A stretch of DNA of 50,681 bases. It comes from an uncultured Angelakisella sp. GTDB taxonomy: Bacteria; Bacillota; Clostridia; Oscillospirales; Ruminococcaceae. Below, piece after piece: positions 32,669-41,666 of the stretch (within the stretch, counting starts at the first letter, position 1; each line of letters opens with the position of its first letter). A model generated the notes under the pieces. That model saw nothing but the letters and a program-made list of their open reading frames with translations. It made no database searches and was not told where the DNA came from. Location: contig CAJUFR010000005.1 in NCBI GenBank assembly GCA_910585525.1, positions 31,686 through 82,366 of the forward strand, read 5' to 3'. A program made the translations under genes and the position numbers.

Positions 32669-33628
32669 CTACGAAAGCCCGGTGGGGGTCAGGGTCAGGG
32701 TGGTGTACTCCCCCCGGGGGGAGCGGTCCCAGCGGACCCGCCACACCGTCATGCTCCCCTGGTCCCCCAGGCCGGTGTCCAGCCGGACACAGTCCCCGGG
32801 CCACAGGTCCCCCCAGCCGGGGAGAACCACCTGGGCGGCGTGGGCCCCCCGCTGGGCCTCCCGGAACTGCTGGTAGCCGTCGGAGAGGGGGGCGGTGGCG
32901 AACTCCGCCGCCGGGATGAGGTACCGGCGGCGGCGCACCTCCCAGGGGTTGCCGAAGGGGTTCTCCACCCGGCGGCTGTAGTTGCCCTGCCGGTCCCGGA
33001 GCAGCAGCTCCGACACCACCGACGCCCGGCGGAGGGTGTCCTCCGCCGAAAGGTACCGCAGCCCGCCGCTGCCGGGGCGGTTGCTGATGGTGGCCGCCGG
33101 CTGCCGGGAGGGCTCCTCCACCGTCACCCGGTCCCCCTCCCCCACCACCGGGGGGCGGGCGTAGGCCCGGACGCAGAAGGCGGAGAACACCTCCCAGACG
33201 CTGCGGCCCTTGGGGACGGTGAACAGCCCCAGTTCCACCTCCCGGGGGACCAACAGCCGGGAGAAGCCCCAGGGGCCCAGGCAGTCCCGGAACAGCTGGC
33301 TGGTGGTGATGTTGTAGTAGGTCTGGGGCAGGGCCTCGTTGTCCAGCAGCAGGCCCCCCCGGCTCCGGGCCTGGATGGTGAGGGTCCGGCCGTCCTGGTC
33401 CTCCCGGGCGGTCTGCTGGTCGCAAAGGCCGTCGAACAGCACCCTGCCCCCCCGGAGCAGCTGGATGGCCACCGCCGCCCCGGGGAGGTTCCCCTGCTCC
33501 AGGGGGAAGGTGACGGCCAGGCTCTGGGCGGGGCTTTCCAAAGCGCGGGTGACGCTTGCGGTCAGGGGGCCGGAGAGGGTGTACCGGTCCCCGCCGGGAT
33601 AGGTGAGACGGATGCTGACAGCTTCCAT
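32669..33628 (-). CDS. Baseplate hub / late control D-like (XkdQ position)
   Basis: 319 residues. N-terminal strand-rich domain (AVSIRLTYPGGDRYTLSGPLTASV), then a segment FTVPKGRSVWEVFSAFC and a C-terminal part with GDLWPGDCVRLDTGLG typical of gpD/XkdQ hub proteins. Start ATG 33628 with GGAGATATATACC upstream; the longer frame from 33742 has no site. No LysM or lysozyme domain is seen. Confidence 0.8.
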   Translation of the reverse strand: MEAVSIRLTYPGGDRYTLSGPLTASVTRALESPAQSLAVTFPLEQGNLPGAAVAIQLLRGGRVLFDGLCDQQTAREDQDGRTLTIQARSRGGLLLDNEALPQTYYNITTSQLFRDCLGPWGFSRLLVPREVELGLFTVPKGRSVWEVFSAFCVRAYARPPVVGEGDRVTVEEPSRQPAATISNRPGSGGLRYLSAEDTLRRASVVSELLLRDRQGNYSRRVENPFGNPWEVRRRRYLIPAAEFATAPLSDGYQQFREAQRGAHAAQVVLPGWGDLWPGDCVRLDTGLGDQGSMTVWRVRWDRSPRGEYTTLTLTPTGLS

Positions 33629-33644
33629 GGTATATATCTCCTTG

Positions 33645-34001
33645 TTAGTCTGGTTCCCAGCTGGCGCCGGGGCGCTCCACGAACCGGAAGGCGTAGCGGA
33701 TGATCTGGCCGTCCCCCTGGCCCAGCCAGCGGAGGCTGGCAAAGTGGGCGGTGACGGCGGGGTGGCCGGGGAGGGTGAGCCTGCCGGGGGTCTGCTGGAA
33801 GAACAGTTCCTCCAGCTGGCGGTACTGGTTTTTGGCCTGGGGGCCGAAGAAGGCCCCCTCCCCGTCGATGACCCGCTCCTGGACCCCCAGTTCCTGGATC
33901 ACCGGCCCGTAGCCGGGGCAGTGGGCGACGCCCAGGCGGTTTTTTACCGTGATCTCCAGCTTCTCCGGGTCATGGGGGAAGGAGAAGGTTTTGTAGCGCA
34001 T
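33645..34001 (-). CDS. Small tail protein, XkdP position
   Basis: 118 residues, no clear family. It starts MRYKTFSFPHDPEKLEITV and has the G.GAFFGPQAKNQYRQLEELF / RYAFRFVE pattern that occurs in baseplate or DNA-circularisation N-domain proteins. It takes the place of XkdP, but lacks a LysM domain. Co-transcribed; ends 17 bp before the hub start. Confidence 0.55.
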   Translation of the reverse strand: MRYKTFSFPHDPEKLEITVKNRLGVAHCPGYGPVIQELGVQERVIDGEGAFFGPQAKNQYRQLEELFFQQTPGRLTLPGHPAVTAHFASLRWLGQGDGQIIRYAFRFVERPGASWEPD

Positions 34002-34041
34002 CTAGGGTCCCATCCTTTCTTTGTCATTCCCGCCGCCCCGG

Positions 34042-34539
34042 CTACAGCACCTCTTCCCCGAAGCCGGTGGCGTTGGGGGCCATCCTCCGCTGGAGCCGCA
34101 GCAGTTCCGACAGTTCCCGGGCCGGGTCGGCCGGCGGGGCGGTGAGGGGTATCTCCTCCACCCGGGAGGAAAAGGCCGGCTGCCGGTGCTCCCGCCGGTC
34201 CGGCAGGGGGGCGGGCAGCTTGTCCCCGCTCCCCGGGGGGAGGGAAGGGGCCTTTCCCCCCGTCCCGCTTTTGGCCGGGGCCTTGGGCGGGGCGGGGGCT
34301 TTTTTAGGGACCCTCCGGGCCGAGGCGGCGGGGGGCTCCTTGGTCAGCCGGGGGGCGGGGGCTGCGGTTTTTGGTGTTTTCCCTCCCGATCTAGGGGCTG
34401 TGGTGGTGCTGGACTTTGAGGGTTTGCTCTCCAGCTTGGGGGCGGTCACGCCGCTGGACTTTGGAGCTTTGCTCTCCAGCTTGGGGGCGGGCTTTTTCTC
34501 CGCCGGGGGACGGCGCTTTTTCCGCTTTTTGGCGGTCAT
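34042..34539 (-). CDS. Lys/Pro/Ala-rich protein in the tape-measure position
   Basis: 165-residue low-complexity protein. The first ~100 residues are basic and Pro/Ala/Ser-rich with two near-identical 15-residue tandem units (APKLESKAPKSSGVT, APKLESKPSKSSTTT); the DNA repeats are at about 34411-34492. The last 30 residues form a short helix (ARELSELLRLQRRM). The ATG overlaps the tube stop as ATGA, so it is translated with the tail genes. Every known contractile tail has chaperones and a tape measure here; this does not look like either. Function unknown. Confidence 0.6.
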   Translation of the reverse strand: MTAKKRKKRRPPAEKKPAPKLESKAPKSSGVTAPKLESKPSKSSTTTAPRSGGKTPKTAAPAPRLTKEPPAASARRVPKKAPAPPKAPAKSGTGGKAPSLPPGSGDKLPAPLPDRREHRQPAFSSRVEEIPLTAPPADPARELSELLRLQRRMAPNATGFGEEVL

Positions 34540-34925
34540 ACCACCACCTCCACCCGGCGGCTGGCCACGATGGTCACCGTCTCGAAGAGCAGGTCACCGG
34601 CGGAGGCGGCTTCGCTGATCTCCGACCACTGGCAGCCGGAGTAGATGACCCGGCGGTCCGGCTTGGCCACCACCACGTTGAAGTCGCTGAGGCTGTAAAA
34701 ATCCACCTTGTCCCGGAGGGCCGTCCCGGTGACGTGGACCCGGGTCAGCTCCAGCAGGTGCTTCACCCGGCCGTCCACCGCCCCCACGGGCTCCTTGCTG
34801 CCGAAGGCCTCCACGTAGCGGCTCTCCTTGGTGGTGCGGGCTTTGTAGCTTTGGGCCACCGCCAGCCGCTGGCCGTTGACCTCGATGGCGATGTCGCTGC
34901 CGGTGGGAAAGGTTATGGTCGCCAT
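34536..34925 (-). CDS. Tail tube protein (XkdM-like)
   Basis: 129 residues. ITFPTGSDIAIEVNGQRLAVAQSYKART and an ending of paired strands (DLLFETVTIVASRRVEVVV) are typical of the DUF2001/XkdM tube subunit. It directly follows the sheath gene, as in all contractile systems. Ends by overlap with the Lys/Pro-rich ORF. Confidence 0.8.
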   Translation of the reverse strand: MATITFPTGSDIAIEVNGQRLAVAQSYKARTTKESRYVEAFGSKEPVGAVDGRVKHLLELTRVHVTGTALRDKVDFYSLSDFNVVVAKPDRRVIYSGCQWSEISEAASAGDLLFETVTIVASRRVEVVV

Positions 34926-34938
34926 GCTTCATTCCTCC

Positions 34939-35973
34939 TTAAAGCTGTATCTGGGCCTGGATGTGGATCTGGTTGATGAGATAGGCGGCGGTGAAGGAGA
35001 CCTGGGCGATGCACACCTCCGGGTCGTCGGGCTGGCAGTAGACCCGGGGGGCGCCGTAGCCGGTGATGATGCCCCGGTCCAAAAAGTCCCCCAGCAGCAC
35101 CGTCAGCTGGCTGGCCACCGCCGAAAGGGTCTGGGCGCTGTTCTTGGCCCCCCGGAGGAAGGCCGCCAGGCTGCGGCGCAGCGCCTTCATCACGTAGTCG
35201 ATGATGAGGATGGAGTTGACAGGGCAAAGGGAGCGGTCGGGGCTGCCCCCGATGGTGGTGCAGGTGGTGAGGACCCGCACCGCCTCCGCCCCGGTGCCGG
35301 ACTGGACCAGGGGGGTGACCCCCGCCCCCAGGAGGGTCTCCACCTGGGCGTAGCTGGCCCCGGTGACCCTGCCGATGCCGGGAAGGGGCCAGCCGGTGAG
35401 GGAGACGCTGGGGTCCTCCAGCACCGCCACCGCCGCGCAGAGGGCCAGGGCGCCGAAGAAGGGGCTCCCCTCCTCCTTCCCCGCCGGGATGGCGGTGCCG
35501 TAGCTGACCACCACCCGGGGGCAGTCGATGGCCTTGGCCAGGGTGGCGGCGGCGGTGTGGTTGCCCAGCGCCCCGCCAAAGACCAGCATCTCCTGCTGTT
35601 CCTCCGACCGGGCCAGGGCGAAGCCTTTGGCTGTCTCCAGCACCTCCTGGGTGGCGTTCTGGATCACCGCCAGGTCCAGCGTCCCGGCGGCGGCCAGGGC
35701 CTCCAGGGCGGCGGCGTGCTGCTCCGGGCCGGTCTCCTCCCCCAGGGAATAGACGGTGAACCGCTGGAGCCCCGCCCCGAACAGCAGCTCCGCCACCTGG
35801 GCCAGGGGGGTGCCGCCGTCGATGGTATCCCCCCGCTGGACGGTGACCGGCTGCTCCCCGGTCAGGCCCAGCTGGGCGATGACCCCCACCGCCAGGGCCT
35901 CCCGGGCGCCGGTGTAGCCGGGGGTGATGGTGTAGCTGGACCACACCCCAGGACGGTATTTGCCGATGCTCAT
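34939..35973 (-). CDS. Tail sheath protein (XkdK-like)
   Basis: 344 residues, a compact sheath subunit. It begins MSIGKYRPGVWSSYTITPGY; the C-terminal half (SILIIDYVMKALRRSLAAFLRG, then TAAYLINQIHIQAQIQL) matches sheath domain IV and the terminal beta arm. Presence defines the tail as contractile. ATGA-coupled to the preceding gene. Confidence 0.88.
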   Translation of the reverse strand: MSIGKYRPGVWSSYTITPGYTGAREALAVGVIAQLGLTGEQPVTVQRGDTIDGGTPLAQVAELLFGAGLQRFTVYSLGEETGPEQHAAALEALAAAGTLDLAVIQNATQEVLETAKGFALARSEEQQEMLVFGGALGNHTAAATLAKAIDCPRVVVSYGTAIPAGKEEGSPFFGALALCAAVAVLEDPSVSLTGWPLPGIGRVTGASYAQVETLLGAGVTPLVQSGTGAEAVRVLTTCTTIGGSPDRSLCPVNSILIIDYVMKALRRSLAAFLRGAKNSAQTLSAVASQLTVLLGDFLDRGIITGYGAPRVYCQPDDPEVCIAQVSFTAAYLINQIHIQAQIQL

Positions 35974-36449
35974 GATGTCTCCTCCTTTTTGATGATGATA
36001 TCCCGGACAGGCTGGCCCTTTTCTTCCCGGGCCAGCAGCCCCCGCAGCGTCCCTTTGCAGACCAGCCGGAAGGCGCCGGCCTCCCGGTCGAAGGCCAGGG
36101 GGCCGCAGGACAGTTCCCGGACCCAGGGCCGCCCCTCCTCCAGCAGCAGCGCCTGGCAAAGCTGGCCAAAGAGCCGGTGGCAGGCGTCGCCGTCCTGGCG
36201 GTGCAGTATCTCCGCCCGGACCACCAGTTCCAGTTCCCGCCCCAGGCCGCCCCCCGGCGCCCCCTCCCCCAGGTAGGGGGCGAAGGGGCCGCCGGGGGCG
36301 GTGAGTTTCTCCACCCCCAGCCAGACCACCGGCCGGTCCGGGGGCAGCCGCCGCTGCTGGTAGGGGTAGTCACAGGTGACCACCGCCGGGGCCAATGCAG
36401 GCTCTAGCTGTCGTTTCAATCCCTCCAACAGGGTGGTAACGGCGCTCAT
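35970..36449 (-). CDS. Head-tail or tail-terminator protein (XkdI/J position)
   Basis: 159 residues, positioned between the connector and the sheath. The VVTCDYPYQQRRLPPDRPVV and ELELVVRAEILHRQDGDACHRLF segments fit tail-completion proteins. Product name rests on position. ATGA overlaps on both ends. Confidence 0.6.
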   Translation of the reverse strand: MSAVTTLLEGLKRQLEPALAPAVVTCDYPYQQRRLPPDRPVVWLGVEKLTAPGGPFAPYLGEGAPGGGLGRELELVVRAEILHRQDGDACHRLFGQLCQALLLEEGRPWVRELSCGPLAFDREAGAFRLVCKGTLRGLLAREEKGQPVRDIIIKKEETS

Positions 36450-36808
36450 GGCCCCACCCCCGGGCCCCCGGCCCGGCGGAAGCAGAACCCCGCCGGGCGC
36501 AGCCAGGGGGCCGCCACCCGCCGGTAGTCCTCCTCCAGGGCCCGGGCGGCGTCACGGGCCCCGGCGGGGCCGCTTTTAGGGTCCCCGATGGCCACAGTGG
36601 CCCCCCGGGCCAGGCACCGCAGCACGAAGCGGTGGGCGGCCAGGGCGGCGGCGTAACCGGCCAGGGCCTCCTCCCCGCCGGGGGCGCTGTTGCGCTCCCC
36701 CTCCACCCGGGCCAGGGCGGCGGCGCACTGGTCCCGCTCCCCCTCCGCCTCCGCCGCCGTCAGGCCGCAAAGGGCCTCCAGCCGCCGGACGATGTCATCC
36801 AGTTCCAT
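36446..36808 (-). CDS. Head-tail connector-like protein (XkdH position)
   Basis: 120 residues with an acidic helical N-terminus (MELDDIVRRLEALCGLTAAEAEG). Start ATG 36808 with AAGGAGGG upstream rather than the longer frame from 36898. Directly follows the capsid gene; family not certain. Confidence 0.6.
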   Translation of the reverse strand: MELDDIVRRLEALCGLTAAEAEGERDQCAAALARVEGERNSAPGGEEALAGYAAALAAHRFVLRCLARGATVAIGDPKSGPAGARDAARALEEDYRRVAAPWLRPAGFCFRRAGGPGVGP

Positions 36809-36842
36809 GGCTCTCCCTCCTTCTCTCTCGGTCCACCGGCGG

Positions 36843-37856
36843 TCAGTCCCCCTTGCGCAGGGTGAGCACCTGCACCGCCTGGGGGAACAGCCGGGCAAAG
36901 CCGGCGATGGAGGTGATGGAGGCCCGCTCCAGCTGGCAGTCGATGAGTTTGTCGTAGTCCACCGACACCTCCTGGGCCACCGCCATCTCCAGGGCGCAGC
37001 CGCTGTCCAGGGCGATGACGGTGCCGGCGGGGACGGCGGAACTCTTCAGGAGGGTGGCCCCCAGGGGGGTGCCCAGCTTGCCGGTGGCCTGGAAGTTGAG
37101 GCCGGCGGAGGGGCTGGACATCTCCGGCAGGTCCAGGATGGCGGCGGCCATGTCCGGGGCGGCCAGGAGGGTATCCATCCGGTAGCCGTCGAACCGCTGC
37201 CACAGGGCCACCAGGTCGGTGTAGGCCAGGGCGGCGCCGGCGGTCTCGGCGCTGGCGCTGGCGGCGGCGCTGCCGTCACCCAGCAGCAGCACCTCCACGG
37301 CGTCCTCCAGCTGGCTGCGGGCGATGCGGCTGCCGATCTGGCGCAGGGCCACGGTGAACAGGTCCAGCCGCTGGAACCGCAGGGCCTCGTAGGAGGCGCA
37401 GAGCATCCGCCCCCGCTTTTTGAGCCGCACCAGGCCCTCCTTCAGCTTCAGGTCGGTGCGGGGGATGACGGCCCCCTCCGCCACCTCCATGGGGTCCAGG
37501 GCCTGCCCGGCCTCCTCCAGGGAGATGGTGCGGTAGTCCATGGAATCGATGGCGGTGCGGCTGGCCAGGATGGCGGAGAGGATCTTCTCCTGCTCCATCC
37601 CCTGGCGCACCGCCCGGCTGACGTACTCCGGGAAGAGGGCGGCGCTGTCCGAGGTGGCGAAGAACTTCTGGACCGGGCTGCTGCGGGCGCCCCCCACCCG
37701 GATATCGAACCGCTTCAGCTGCCGCTGGTAGGCGTCCAGCCCCTCCAGGGGGGTGCCCCGGTAGGCGGGGGAGGGGTCCAGTTCCTCCAGCCGGGCGGTG
37801 AAGCCCTCCCCGGTCTTGTACATGGCTTTGTCCAGTTTGATGGTCTGATAGTTCAT
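36843..37856 (-). CDS. HK97-type major capsid protein (XkdG-like)
   Basis: 337 residues. The N-terminus MNYQTIKLDKAMYKTGEGF and the ...LFPEYVSRAVRQGMEQ segment match XkdG-type capsids of clostridial particles; later IVALDSGCALEMA and SVDYDKLIDCQL fit the A-domain. Start at 37856 has AAGGAGC upstream. Together with terminase and portal it shows a DNA head is made, unlike in a headless tailocin. Confidence 0.85.
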   Translation of the reverse strand: MNYQTIKLDKAMYKTGEGFTARLEELDPSPAYRGTPLEGLDAYQRQLKRFDIRVGGARSSPVQKFFATSDSAALFPEYVSRAVRQGMEQEKILSAILASRTAIDSMDYRTISLEEAGQALDPMEVAEGAVIPRTDLKLKEGLVRLKKRGRMLCASYEALRFQRLDLFTVALRQIGSRIARSQLEDAVEVLLLGDGSAAASASAETAGAALAYTDLVALWQRFDGYRMDTLLAAPDMAAAILDLPEMSSPSAGLNFQATGKLGTPLGATLLKSSAVPAGTVIALDSGCALEMAVAQEVSVDYDKLIDCQLERASITSIAGFARLFPQAVQVLTLRKGD

Positions 37857-37881
37857 TTGGCGCTCCTTTCTTCTGTCCGGT

Positions 37882-38214
37882 TCACAGCAGCACGATCTCG
37901 GCGGTGGCTTCGGCAAGGGCGGTGACGATGGCGGGCCGGCCGCCGGTGGCAACAGCCGCCAGCTTGCCGCCGGCCATCTCCACCATGCGGGTGCCCAGGG
38001 CAAGGCCGTCGGCGGCGGGGATGGTCATGTGGCCGGTGACCTGGACCAGGGCCAGGTCGCCCTCCCGGGCGGCGCAGACACCGGCGAAGCCGCCGTCGGC
38101 GCAGTCGGAGGCGGTGTTGTCCGCCGTCACCTCCACCGGGCTGCCGGGGGTGCAGCTTTCCCCGGCGGCCATGGTGACGTACTTTTCGTGGAATCCCTTG
38201 AGACTTACGCTCAT
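37882..38214 (-). CDS. Capsid decoration (cement) protein, DUF2190-like
   Basis: 110 residues, small, Gly/Ala-rich beta protein (PGSPVEVTADNTASDCADGGFAGVCAA). Position directly before the capsid gene and its pattern suggest a decoration protein. Starts MSVSLKGFHEKYVTMAAGE. Confidence 0.65.
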   Translation of the reverse strand: MSVSLKGFHEKYVTMAAGESCTPGSPVEVTADNTASDCADGGFAGVCAAREGDLALVQVTGHMTIPAADGLALGTRMVEMAGGKLAAVATGGRPAIVTALAEATAEIVLL

Positions 38215-38244
38215 CCTGTTGTTCCTCCTTCTCTTTTTCAGTTC

Positions 38245-39201
38245 CTACACCTTGAACGGGTCGTTGCGGCTGGTCTCTCCCTCCTCTCTTTGGGACGGGG
38301 CGGTCTGGGGGAGGGGGAGGCGGCGGGCGGCCCGGCGGCGGTGCTCCGCTGTCCACTCCTCCAGCTGGGCGGCGTCCAGGGGGCGGAGGGCCTTTTCCAG
38401 CAGTTCCCGGGAGAGCCCCGGGCAGCTGAGACGCCCCAGCCGCACCGCCTCGGCCACCGCCTTCTCCCGCCAGGCCCGGCCCTCCTCCGCCGCTTTCTCC
38501 AGTTCCCCGGCCCACCGGGCCAGTTCCGCCGCCTCCCCGGGGGCCAGGGTGAGGCTGTCCCCCCGGGCCATGGCCTTCTCCAGGGCGGTGAGGGGGGCGG
38601 TCATCCGTCCCTTCACCACCCCCGCCCGGGGCTGGGCGGGCACCGCCACGAAGCTCCACTCGTAGGCGTCGGCGGGGTCGCTCAAAACGGTGTGGCACAG
38701 CTTGCCCTCGTACCGCTCCCCGGGGCGGTGGCGGCAGGGGTCCTTCCGCCGGTCCGCCCCGCAGATGCTGCACGTGGCGCTGGCCATGGCGCAGCCGACG
38801 CTCACCTCCTTTTTGATGCCGCCGTCGATCTCCCGGATCAGCTGGCTGGTGGCCTCCCCCCGGAGCATATAGGCGTCGGCCCGGAGGGCGTGGTAGGGCT
38901 CGCCGGCGGCGGTAAGACGGCTGTCGTCCCGCTCCACCCGGCAGCGGTAAAGGCGGGCGGTCTGGTTGCGGCCCTTGGGGTCGTGGTCGAAGATGCCGGT
39001 CTTGCCCACGAACAGCGCCGCCAGCTGCTCCAGGGCGGGGATGGCGAACCGCTCCCCGTCCCGGTCCACCTCGTTGTCGCAGAGCACCACCGGGAAGACG
39101 TACACCTCCTCCGCCCCCAGGGGACGGCGGGTGTACCGGCCGATGAGCTCCAGGTCCTCCGGGCCGGGGACGCCGGTGAGGGTCTCATTTTGGTCTGCCA
39201 T
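38245..39201 (-). CDS. Prohead protease/scaffold-like (XkdF-like)
   Basis: 318 residues. The N-terminal half contains the EVYVFPVVLCDNEVDRDGE and KTGIFDHDPKG segments of XkdF-type prohead proteases; a Cys/His cluster (CSICGADRRKDPCRH...CH) follows at about 145-170, and a charged helical C-terminus (~210-318) could act as a scaffold. ATG 39201 with AAAGGAGA upstream, directly after portal. Confidence 0.75.
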   Translation of the reverse strand: MADQNETLTGVPGPEDLELIGRYTRRPLGAEEVYVFPVVLCDNEVDRDGERFAIPALEQLAALFVGKTGIFDHDPKGRNQTARLYRCRVERDDSRLTAAGEPYHALRADAYMLRGEATSQLIREIDGGIKKEVSVGCAMASATCSICGADRRKDPCRHRPGERYEGKLCHTVLSDPADAYEWSFVAVPAQPRAGVVKGRMTAPLTALEKAMARGDSLTLAPGEAAELARWAGELEKAAEEGRAWREKAVAEAVRLGRLSCPGLSRELLEKALRPLDAAQLEEWTAEHRRRAARRLPLPQTAPSQREEGETSRNDPFKV

Positions 39202-39202
39202 G

Positions 39203-40360
39203 TCATTCTCTCCTTTCTGTCAGCTGCTGTTCGATCAGCGCCGCCTGGGCGTTGGTGAGACGGGCCTGGGCCTGCTCGGTCTCGTCCTGGAGGCTGATGC
39301 TCTGCCAGTCCACCGCCACGGCGCCGGGGAGGCCCCGGAGGTCCAGGGCCATCCGGCAGACACGCTCCGCCACCGGGGTAAGGATGTTGCGGTAGCTTTC
39401 CAGTTCGGTGGTGAGGATATCCGCCTGCTGGCGGCTCATCCGCTCGGTGGTGCTCCAGCTGAGGCCCAGCAGGAAGGGGGGCAGGCCGGTCTTGGCCACG
39501 ATCTGCTCCAGTATCTGGCGCACCGGCACCTGGGTGTCGATGAACTGGTTGTCCGCCCCGATGACCTTGATCTCCACATCCCCCACGGCGACGAAGTCCC
39601 GCACCTCCCCCCGGGCGGTGGCCTCCATGGCCCCGGACCACTCCCGGGCGATGGTGTCCGCCACCTGGCGGGCGTCGCTGCCGGGGCCGGCCTTGGCGGT
39701 GACGGCGTACCGCAGCGCCCCGATGCGCTGGAAGTTCTGCCCCACCGCCTGGTAGATCTGCATCAGCACCCCGGAGAGGAAGGGCAGCCCCCGGAGCAGC
39801 GACCGGCCCTGTATCTCCCCCGGGGCGGGGTCCAGGGCGGAGAAGAACACCAGCTCCGGGTAGGGCACCGGCTGGAGGCCGTCCGCCCCCCGGACCAGCA
39901 GCCGGGCCGCCAGGGGGCTCTCCTCCCGGCGCAGTTCCACGTCCCCCAGGTCGCTGAGGTAGAGGGCGGCGATCTCGTCCCCCTCCGGCCCGGGGACCAT
40001 CTCCCCCACGGCGTTGCCGTAGGTGAGCAGGGACATGAGGTAGCCGGAGAGGAAGGTCTCCAGACCGGTCCCCCCCGCCCCCACCGGCACCTCCCGGATA
40101 AACCGGTCCAGGTACCGCTGCCCGGCGGGGTGGGAACAGGTCACCTGCACCCCGGCGGTAAGGCGGACGATCTTCTGGAGGGCGGCGTCGACGATAGGCA
40201 CCGCCTCCCGGAGCCCCTCGTAGACCGCCGCCTCCGGGGGCCGCAGGGGCTGCGGGAGCGCCCCCTCCCACCCCGCCCCCCGCCCCCCGGTCTGGAGGGC
40301 GGTCACCGCCACGGGCGGGGAGAGGGCGGGGGGGTACTTTTTTGTGAACCATTTCTTCAT
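39203..40360 (-). CDS. Portal protein (XkdE-like)
   Basis: 385 residues. The conserved portal segment GLPPFLLGLSWSTTERMS and the YLMSLLTYGNAV..M stretch are seen. Portal rings dock terminase and the tail. Stop lies one base before the protease start, 25 bp after the terminase stop. Confidence 0.85.
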   Translation of the reverse strand: MKKWFTKKYPPALSPPVAVTALQTGGRGAGWEGALPQPLRPPEAAVYEGLREAVPIVDAALQKIVRLTAGVQVTCSHPAGQRYLDRFIREVPVGAGGTGLETFLSGYLMSLLTYGNAVGEMVPGPEGDEIAALYLSDLGDVELRREESPLAARLLVRGADGLQPVPYPELVFFSALDPAPGEIQGRSLLRGLPFLSGVLMQIYQAVGQNFQRIGALRYAVTAKAGPGSDARQVADTIAREWSGAMEATARGEVRDFVAVGDVEIKVIGADNQFIDTQVPVRQILEQIVAKTGLPPFLLGLSWSTTERMSRQQADILTTELESYRNILTPVAERVCRMALDLRGLPGAVAVDWQSISLQDETEQAQARLTNAQAALIEQQLTERRE

Positions 40361-40385
40361 AGGGTCGATCCTTTCTGTTTGATGG

Positions 40386-41666
40386 CTACCCCGCCCGGCG
40401 GGGGCAGCTGGTGGCCCACACCCCGGGGCCGGGGTCCTCCCGGCAGGCGACGGTGCTGACGAAGTAGCGGATGTCGTCCATGGCGTGGTCGTGTTCCTTT
40501 ACCGGCTGGTCCTTCTCCTTGCCTTGGGCCCAGCGGTACTGGCCGAACTCCCGGATGGCGTCCCGGCAGCCGGCGCAGATGACCAACCGCCCGGCCCGCA
40601 GTTCCCCGCCCACCCGGCGGATGCCGTCCGCCACCTGGTTCACCGCCGGGATGGCCCGGTACCGGCCCCGGCGGCGGAGGCACTCCAGGAAGCTGGCCGC
40701 CGACGGGTCCACCACCACCCCCCGGACCGGGCGGCCCCCGGCAAGTTCCTCCAGGGCGGCCAGATATTCCTCGTCGGTGTGCTGCACCCCCGCCCGGCGG
40801 CTGTCGTGGTAGTACTCCGCCACCCGGTACCACACCGCCCCCCGGCGGCCCCACAGCCCCATGGAGCAGGGGTTCACCGTGCCGTAGTCGCAGGAGATGT
40901 ACCAGTCCCCCAGCCCCTCCGGCGGCTGGGGCACCGTGTGCTCCGCCAGGGAGAAGAAGGGGTAGACCGCCCCCGCCGCCGCCGTCCACTCCCCCAGGAC
41001 GTACCGCCGGTAGAAGGTGCCGGTGTATAGGCGCCGGTACCGCTCCAGCATCGCCGGGGAGAGGGTGGGGTTGTCCTCCATGCGGAAGTGGAGCACCAGG
41101 GCGTTCTTCTCCGCCGCCCGGAGGATCCACTCCTGGTAGAGCCAGTGGCCGGGGTGCTCCGGGTTGCAGTTGAACCAGAACCGGGAGCCCTCCACGCTGC
41201 ACCGGGCCAGGGCCTGCTCCACGAAGGAGCGGGGAAGGAGGGCGGCCTCGTCCAGCAGCACCCCCGCCAGGGTCACCCCCTGGATGAGGGCGGCCGCCCC
41301 CTCGTCCCTGCCGCCGAAGAGCCAGAAGCGGTTCCGGCGGCCCCGCCAGGTGACGTCCAGCGTCCCCCGGCCCCGCTGGTACCGGCAGGAAAGGCCAAGC
41401 CGCTGCAATACCGGCAGCAGCGGGTCCACCAGGTTGCGCTCCGCCCCGCCACGGCTCTTGCCGCAGATGGCGAAGCTTTGGCCGTCCCAGCCCTCCATGG
41501 CCCAGGTGATAAAGGAAAGGCCCATGCAGAAGGTCTTGCCGCTGCGCACCGCCCCGTGGCAGATGACGGCGTCCTTCCCCCGGTGGGGGCTCCAGCCGGT
41601 CCACCAGGTGAGCAGTTCCAGCTGCTTTGGGGAAAAGGCGGCGAGATCATTCCGGCGCCGGGGCAT
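40386..41666 (-). CDS. Terminase large subunit (XtmB-like)
   Basis: 426-residue packaging motor. ATPase: Walker A CHGAVRSGKT, Walker B GVLLDEAAL. Nuclease: acidic residues in ISCDYGT, VVVDPSAAS and DHAMDDIRYF, all present, so the enzyme looks intact. It overlaps the small-subunit stop by 20 bp. Confidence 0.92.
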   Translation of the reverse strand: MPRRRNDLAAFSPKQLELLTWWTGWSPHRGKDAVICHGAVRSGKTFCMGLSFITWAMEGWDGQSFAICGKSRGGAERNLVDPLLPVLQRLGLSCRYQRGRGTLDVTWRGRRNRFWLFGGRDEGAAALIQGVTLAGVLLDEAALLPRSFVEQALARCSVEGSRFWFNCNPEHPGHWLYQEWILRAAEKNALVLHFRMEDNPTLSPAMLERYRRLYTGTFYRRYVLGEWTAAAGAVYPFFSLAEHTVPQPPEGLGDWYISCDYGTVNPCSMGLWGRRGAVWYRVAEYYHDSRRAGVQHTDEEYLAALEELAGGRPVRGVVVDPSAASFLECLRRRGRYRAIPAVNQVADGIRRVGGELRAGRLVICAGCRDAIREFGQYRWAQGKEKDQPVKEHDHAMDDIRYFVSTVACREDPGPGVWATSCPRRAG

